This document shows, piece by piece, positions 61,581 through 64,000 of a stretch of 64,000 nucleotides of DNA. Position 1 is the first letter of the stretch. Every line of letters begins with the position of its first letter. The DNA comes from Jannaschia formosa (GTDB lineage Bacteria; Pseudomonadota; Alphaproteobacteria; Rhodobacterales; Rhodobacteraceae), in assembly GCF_003340555.1 (NCBI RefSeq), contig NZ_QPLJ01000001.1:1-64000 (forward strand), in the 5' to 3' direction. The position numbers and the translations under genes are program-made. The notes beneath the pieces are model-generated. The model had not been told where the DNA came from. It worked only from the letters and a program-made list of their open reading frames with translations, and did no database searches.

Positions 61581-63224
61581 TCAGCGCGGCGCGGCGCCCA
61601 CGCCCGCGACCGGCCCGGGCCCATCCGACAGACCGTCCGTCACGTCCTCGCGCACCGTCTCGGCTTCCTTTCTGAGGTCGGCCAGCAGGCGGTATGCGAC
61701 GTAGTACTTGAAGATGTTGCGCACATAGATCGCCGGCTCGCGGCTGACGGCCTGCTGGATCGCGACCTCGACATTCTCGAACCAGACATGCGGGTCGAGC
61801 CCCATCTCGCGCGCCCGCTCCTGCGCGCGCTGCACGCCGCCGGGACCGGCGTTGTAGGCCGCGAATGACAGGAGCGTGCGGTCCAGCGGGTCGATGGCCG
61901 GGTCGTCGAAGAAAGTGTCGCGCAGCCAGCGCAGGTACTTCACCCCGGCATGGACGTTGGCGTCGAGCGTGGTGACGTCCGGGATGCCGACCACCGGGTC
62001 GGCGGCAGTGGCGGGCATGACCTGCATGACCCCGATGGCCCCGACAGGCGAACGGCTCGACTGTTCGAGGCGGCTTTCCTGGTAGGCTTGCGCGATCAGC
62101 AGCTCGGGGTCGAAGCCGAACCGGTCCGCGTAGACGTGGATGACAGGGCCGACCTCGGTCAGGCGGGCGCGGGCGCCTTCGGTGTCAAGGTTCTCGATCC
62201 ACTCCGCCGACGTGGCGTAACGCTGCAGCACGGCGTTGCCGAGCGGCGTGCCCTGCCGCATCATCTCGGCGAAACCGTCGAGCAGGCGGGCGAGCTCCGG
62301 ATTGTCGGCGCGCATGACCCAGGCGATGCGCGCGTCGCGGGTGAGCGGCATGTCGTCGCGCACCTCGATCGACGGATAGACCGTCTGCCAGAAGCGCGCC
62401 TTGAAGTCGGTCGCGATGGTGGCCGGGATCAGGCCGATCTCGACCATCTCGATCAGGTCGTAGTCGTCGAGCCGCCCATCGACAAAGCGCAGGTCGAGCC
62501 GAGGCTTGCCCCGCGCCGCCCGCTTGCGGTTGAGCGCCCGGGCGTTGCGGGCATAGCGCCCGTCCTCGGCCAGGTAGATCGGCAGCCCCGTCAGATCGTC
62601 GATTCCGTCGATCTCCGGCGCCTCCTCGCCCAGGACGACGACGTCGTTGACGCCCTCGATCAATGGCCGCGTGTAGGCCAGGCCCGACACCTCCTCGGCG
62701 CGGGTGACGGTGAGGGTGGTGAAGTCGCTCCGCCCGTCATCGACGTTGTCGGGGATCTCGCGCCGGGGCATCGGCGTCGGCACGACGACCGTGGGGGTGT
62801 CACGCGCGCCGGGCTGGTCGGCCATGTAGAGCTCCAGCTCGCGGGCGATCTCGGTCGCGACGCCCAAGGCGCGCTCGCCGTCATGGACGATCATCAGCGG
62901 GTCGGGCGCGACCGCCATGCGCAGGAACCCGCGGTCCCGGATCTCGTCGAGCCCGCCCGTATCCGGCTCCAGCACCGCCTCGATGATGACGTCCGCCTCC
63001 TCGCGCGCGACCGATCCGCGCAGCAGACGGTCGGCCAGCTCGGTGAGCCCTTCGTCGGCGTCACCGTCTGGCGAGACGCGGATGGCGGGGCTGCGCGCGG
63101 GTCGCGGCACCGGGACCGGGCGGGCCAGCGCCTCTGCTCCGGGCCGCGGGGTGACGACCTGGGACGACGCGGGAAGGGGGAGCGACAGCGCGAAGGCCGC
63201 GATGACGGCGATCGATCGGATCAT
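61581..63224 (-). CDS. MltF-like lytic transglycosylase (SBP plus SLT domains)
   Basis: 547 residues. Signal peptide (1 to about 22, ending ASSQ). A periplasmic-binding-protein-like domain (about 90-350: LRMAVAPDPLMIVHDGERALGVATEIARELELY) precedes a lysozyme-like SLT domain (about 360-500) with the catalytic Glu in AYQESRLEQ, then GAIGVMQVMP and AAYNAGPGGVQRA. MltF proteins cut glycan strands, and the binding domain senses cell-wall fragments. Ends with an acidic/Gly-rich tail. Confidence 0.88.
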   Translation of the reverse strand: MIRSIAVIAAFALSLPLPASSQVVTPRPGAEALARPVPVPRPARSPAIRVSPDGDADEGLTELADRLLRGSVAREEADVIIEAVLEPDTGGLDEIRDRGFLRMAVAPDPLMIVHDGERALGVATEIARELELYMADQPGARDTPTVVVPTPMPRREIPDNVDDGRSDFTTLTVTRAEEVSGLAYTRPLIEGVNDVVVLGEEAPEIDGIDDLTGLPIYLAEDGRYARNARALNRKRAARGKPRLDLRFVDGRLDDYDLIEMVEIGLIPATIATDFKARFWQTVYPSIEVRDDMPLTRDARIAWVMRADNPELARLLDGFAEMMRQGTPLGNAVLQRYATSAEWIENLDTEGARARLTEVGPVIHVYADRFGFDPELLIAQAYQESRLEQSSRSPVGAIGVMQVMPATAADPVVGIPDVTTLDANVHAGVKYLRWLRDTFFDDPAIDPLDRTLLSFAAYNAGPGGVQRAQERAREMGLDPHVWFENVEVAIQQAVSREPAIYVRNIFKYYVAYRLLADLRKEAETVREDVTDGLSDGPGPVAGVGAAPR

Positions 63225-63331
63225 GAGGGGAATCTCCTGACGCTTGCGGCCCGTGGCTCGGGGCCCGGGCCGCTCGGTTGGAAGTCAGGAGGTGAACGCG
63301 GGACGGCCGCGCCGGGGTCCGAGATCGCCGG

Positions 63332-64000
63332 TCAGTCGGTCACGTCGGTGAAGAGATTGTCCTCGGCCTCGAGGTCGACCCGCTCCTGCCGGACGGTGCC
63401 GTTGTTGACGTCGCGCAGTTCGACCGAGCCGTCGGCGGCGCCGACGACGACCACGTCGCAGATGTCGAGGAACAGCCCGTTCTCGACCACGCCGGGGATC
63501 TGGTTGAGCAGGAGGCTCAGCTGCCGCGGATTGCCGATCCGGCGCAGGTGCAGGTCGAGGATCAGGTTACCCTCGTCGGTTCGGAACGGCGCGTCGCGGT
63601 TCAGACGCAGCGTCGTGCTGCGCCCGCCCACGTCCATGCCGACGAGGCTTTCCTCGATCAGCGCCTTCGTGGTCTGCCAGCCGAAGGGGATCACCTCCAC
63701 CGGCAGCGGGAAGGCGCCCAACGTGTCGACCTTCTTGCCCGGATCGGTGATGACGACCATCATGTCCGAGGCGGTAGCCACGATCTTCTCCTGCAGGAGC
63801 GCGCCGCCGCCGCCCTTGATCAGAGCCAGGTCGTCGTCGAACTCGTCGGCGCCGTCGATCGTCAAGTCCAGCCACTTGACGTCCTCCAGCGTGGCGATCG
63901 GCACGCCCACCTCGCGCGCCAGCTCTGCCGTGCGGGACGAGGTCGGCACGCCGGTGACCCGCAGCCCGTCCTCCCGCACCATGTCGCCCAGGCAGCGCAC
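63332..64000 (-). CDS. rpiA: ribose-5-phosphate isomerase A, partial
   Basis: 222 residues shown, beginning inside the gene at the window edge. The true start lies beyond 64000. Motifs: LTIDGADEFDDDLALIKGGGGALLQEKIVA (active-site Asp-Gly-Ala-Asp-Glu and Lys-Gly-Gly-Gly), VDTLGAFPLPVEVIPFG, and TDEGNLILDLHL. It interconverts ribose 5-phosphate and ribulose 5-phosphate. The C-terminus extends about 20 residues past the usual end in a Glu/Asp-rich stretch. Confidence 0.93.
   Translation of the reverse strand: MRCLGDMVREDGLRVTGVPTSSRTAELAREVGVPIATLEDVKWLDLTIDGADEFDDDLALIKGGGGALLQEKIVATASDMMVVITDPGKKVDTLGAFPLPVEVIPFGWQTTKALIEESLVGMDVGGRSTTLRLNRDAPFRTDEGNLILDLHLRRIGNPRQLSLLLNQIPGVVENGLFLDICDVVVVGAADGSVELRDVNNGTVRQERVDLEAEDNLFTDVTD

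Overview
The window reads as a chromosome segment of a high-GC alphaproteobacterium of the Rhodobacteraceae/Roseobacter type. The evidence is gene content: a 45-residue aa3-type cytochrome oxidase subunit IV, a COQ9 protein, a DksA with one zinc-finger cysteine, a DUF2927 lipoprotein, an hflK-hflC-degP run, gor near rpiA, and dense operons with ATGA/GTGA overlaps. No rRNA, tRNA or CRISPR array was recognised.

Positions 1-4900 are a graveyard of mobile DNA. It holds the tail of an IS5-family transposase, two IS3-family orfA remnants, a UvrD-helicase fragment, an apparently intact ccdAB toxin-antitoxin pair, an IS30 remnant, and a decayed Tn7/Tn5053-like tniA-tniB-tniQ block closed by a terminator.

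From 5.0 to 18 kb the content is catabolic. A haloacetate-dehalogenase-like hydrolase and a metallo-beta-lactamase-fold hydrolase come first. Then a nine-gene minus-strand operon (15.8 to 7.0 kb) encodes CoA-dependent aerobic 2-aminobenzoate (anthranilate) breakdown: monooxygenase/reductase fusion, SDR, MarR regulator, enoyl-CoA hydratase, acyl-CoA dehydrogenase, CoA ligase, tryptophan 2,3-dioxygenase, thioesterase and a variant RidA. A near-perfect palindrome in its promoter region is the likely MarR operator. A two-component system (16-18 kb) diverges from an EF-hand protein.

18.85-23.8 kb is the most unusual block: a compact plus-strand operon joining a LolCD/MacB-like ABC transporter with His-rich loops, NikK-like (DUF4198) and NikL-like periplasmic proteins, a ZnuA-like metal-binding protein and a rhomboid protease. 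It looks like a periplasmic metal-handling or import system.

24-36 kb carries a LysR relic, a TauE exporter with a beta-hydroxyacid dehydrogenase, a hybrid kinase/regulator pair, a DUF3108 protein with HrpB helicase, and a GH51-like glycosidase ending in RTX repeats. 36-47 kb carries dksA, moxR and its VWA partner separated by several genes, small membrane proteins, an M48 protease, a PfkB kinase and a candidate permuted NlpC/P60 lipoprotein. 47-64 kb is mostly housekeeping: rpsU, coq9, qor, an FMN alpha-hydroxyacid dehydrogenase with an altered phosphate loop, glpK, a 2Fe-2S ferredoxin, degP-hflC-hflK, gor, a lytic transglycosylase and a partial rpiA.

All functional calls come from reading motifs and recalling families; no search was run.
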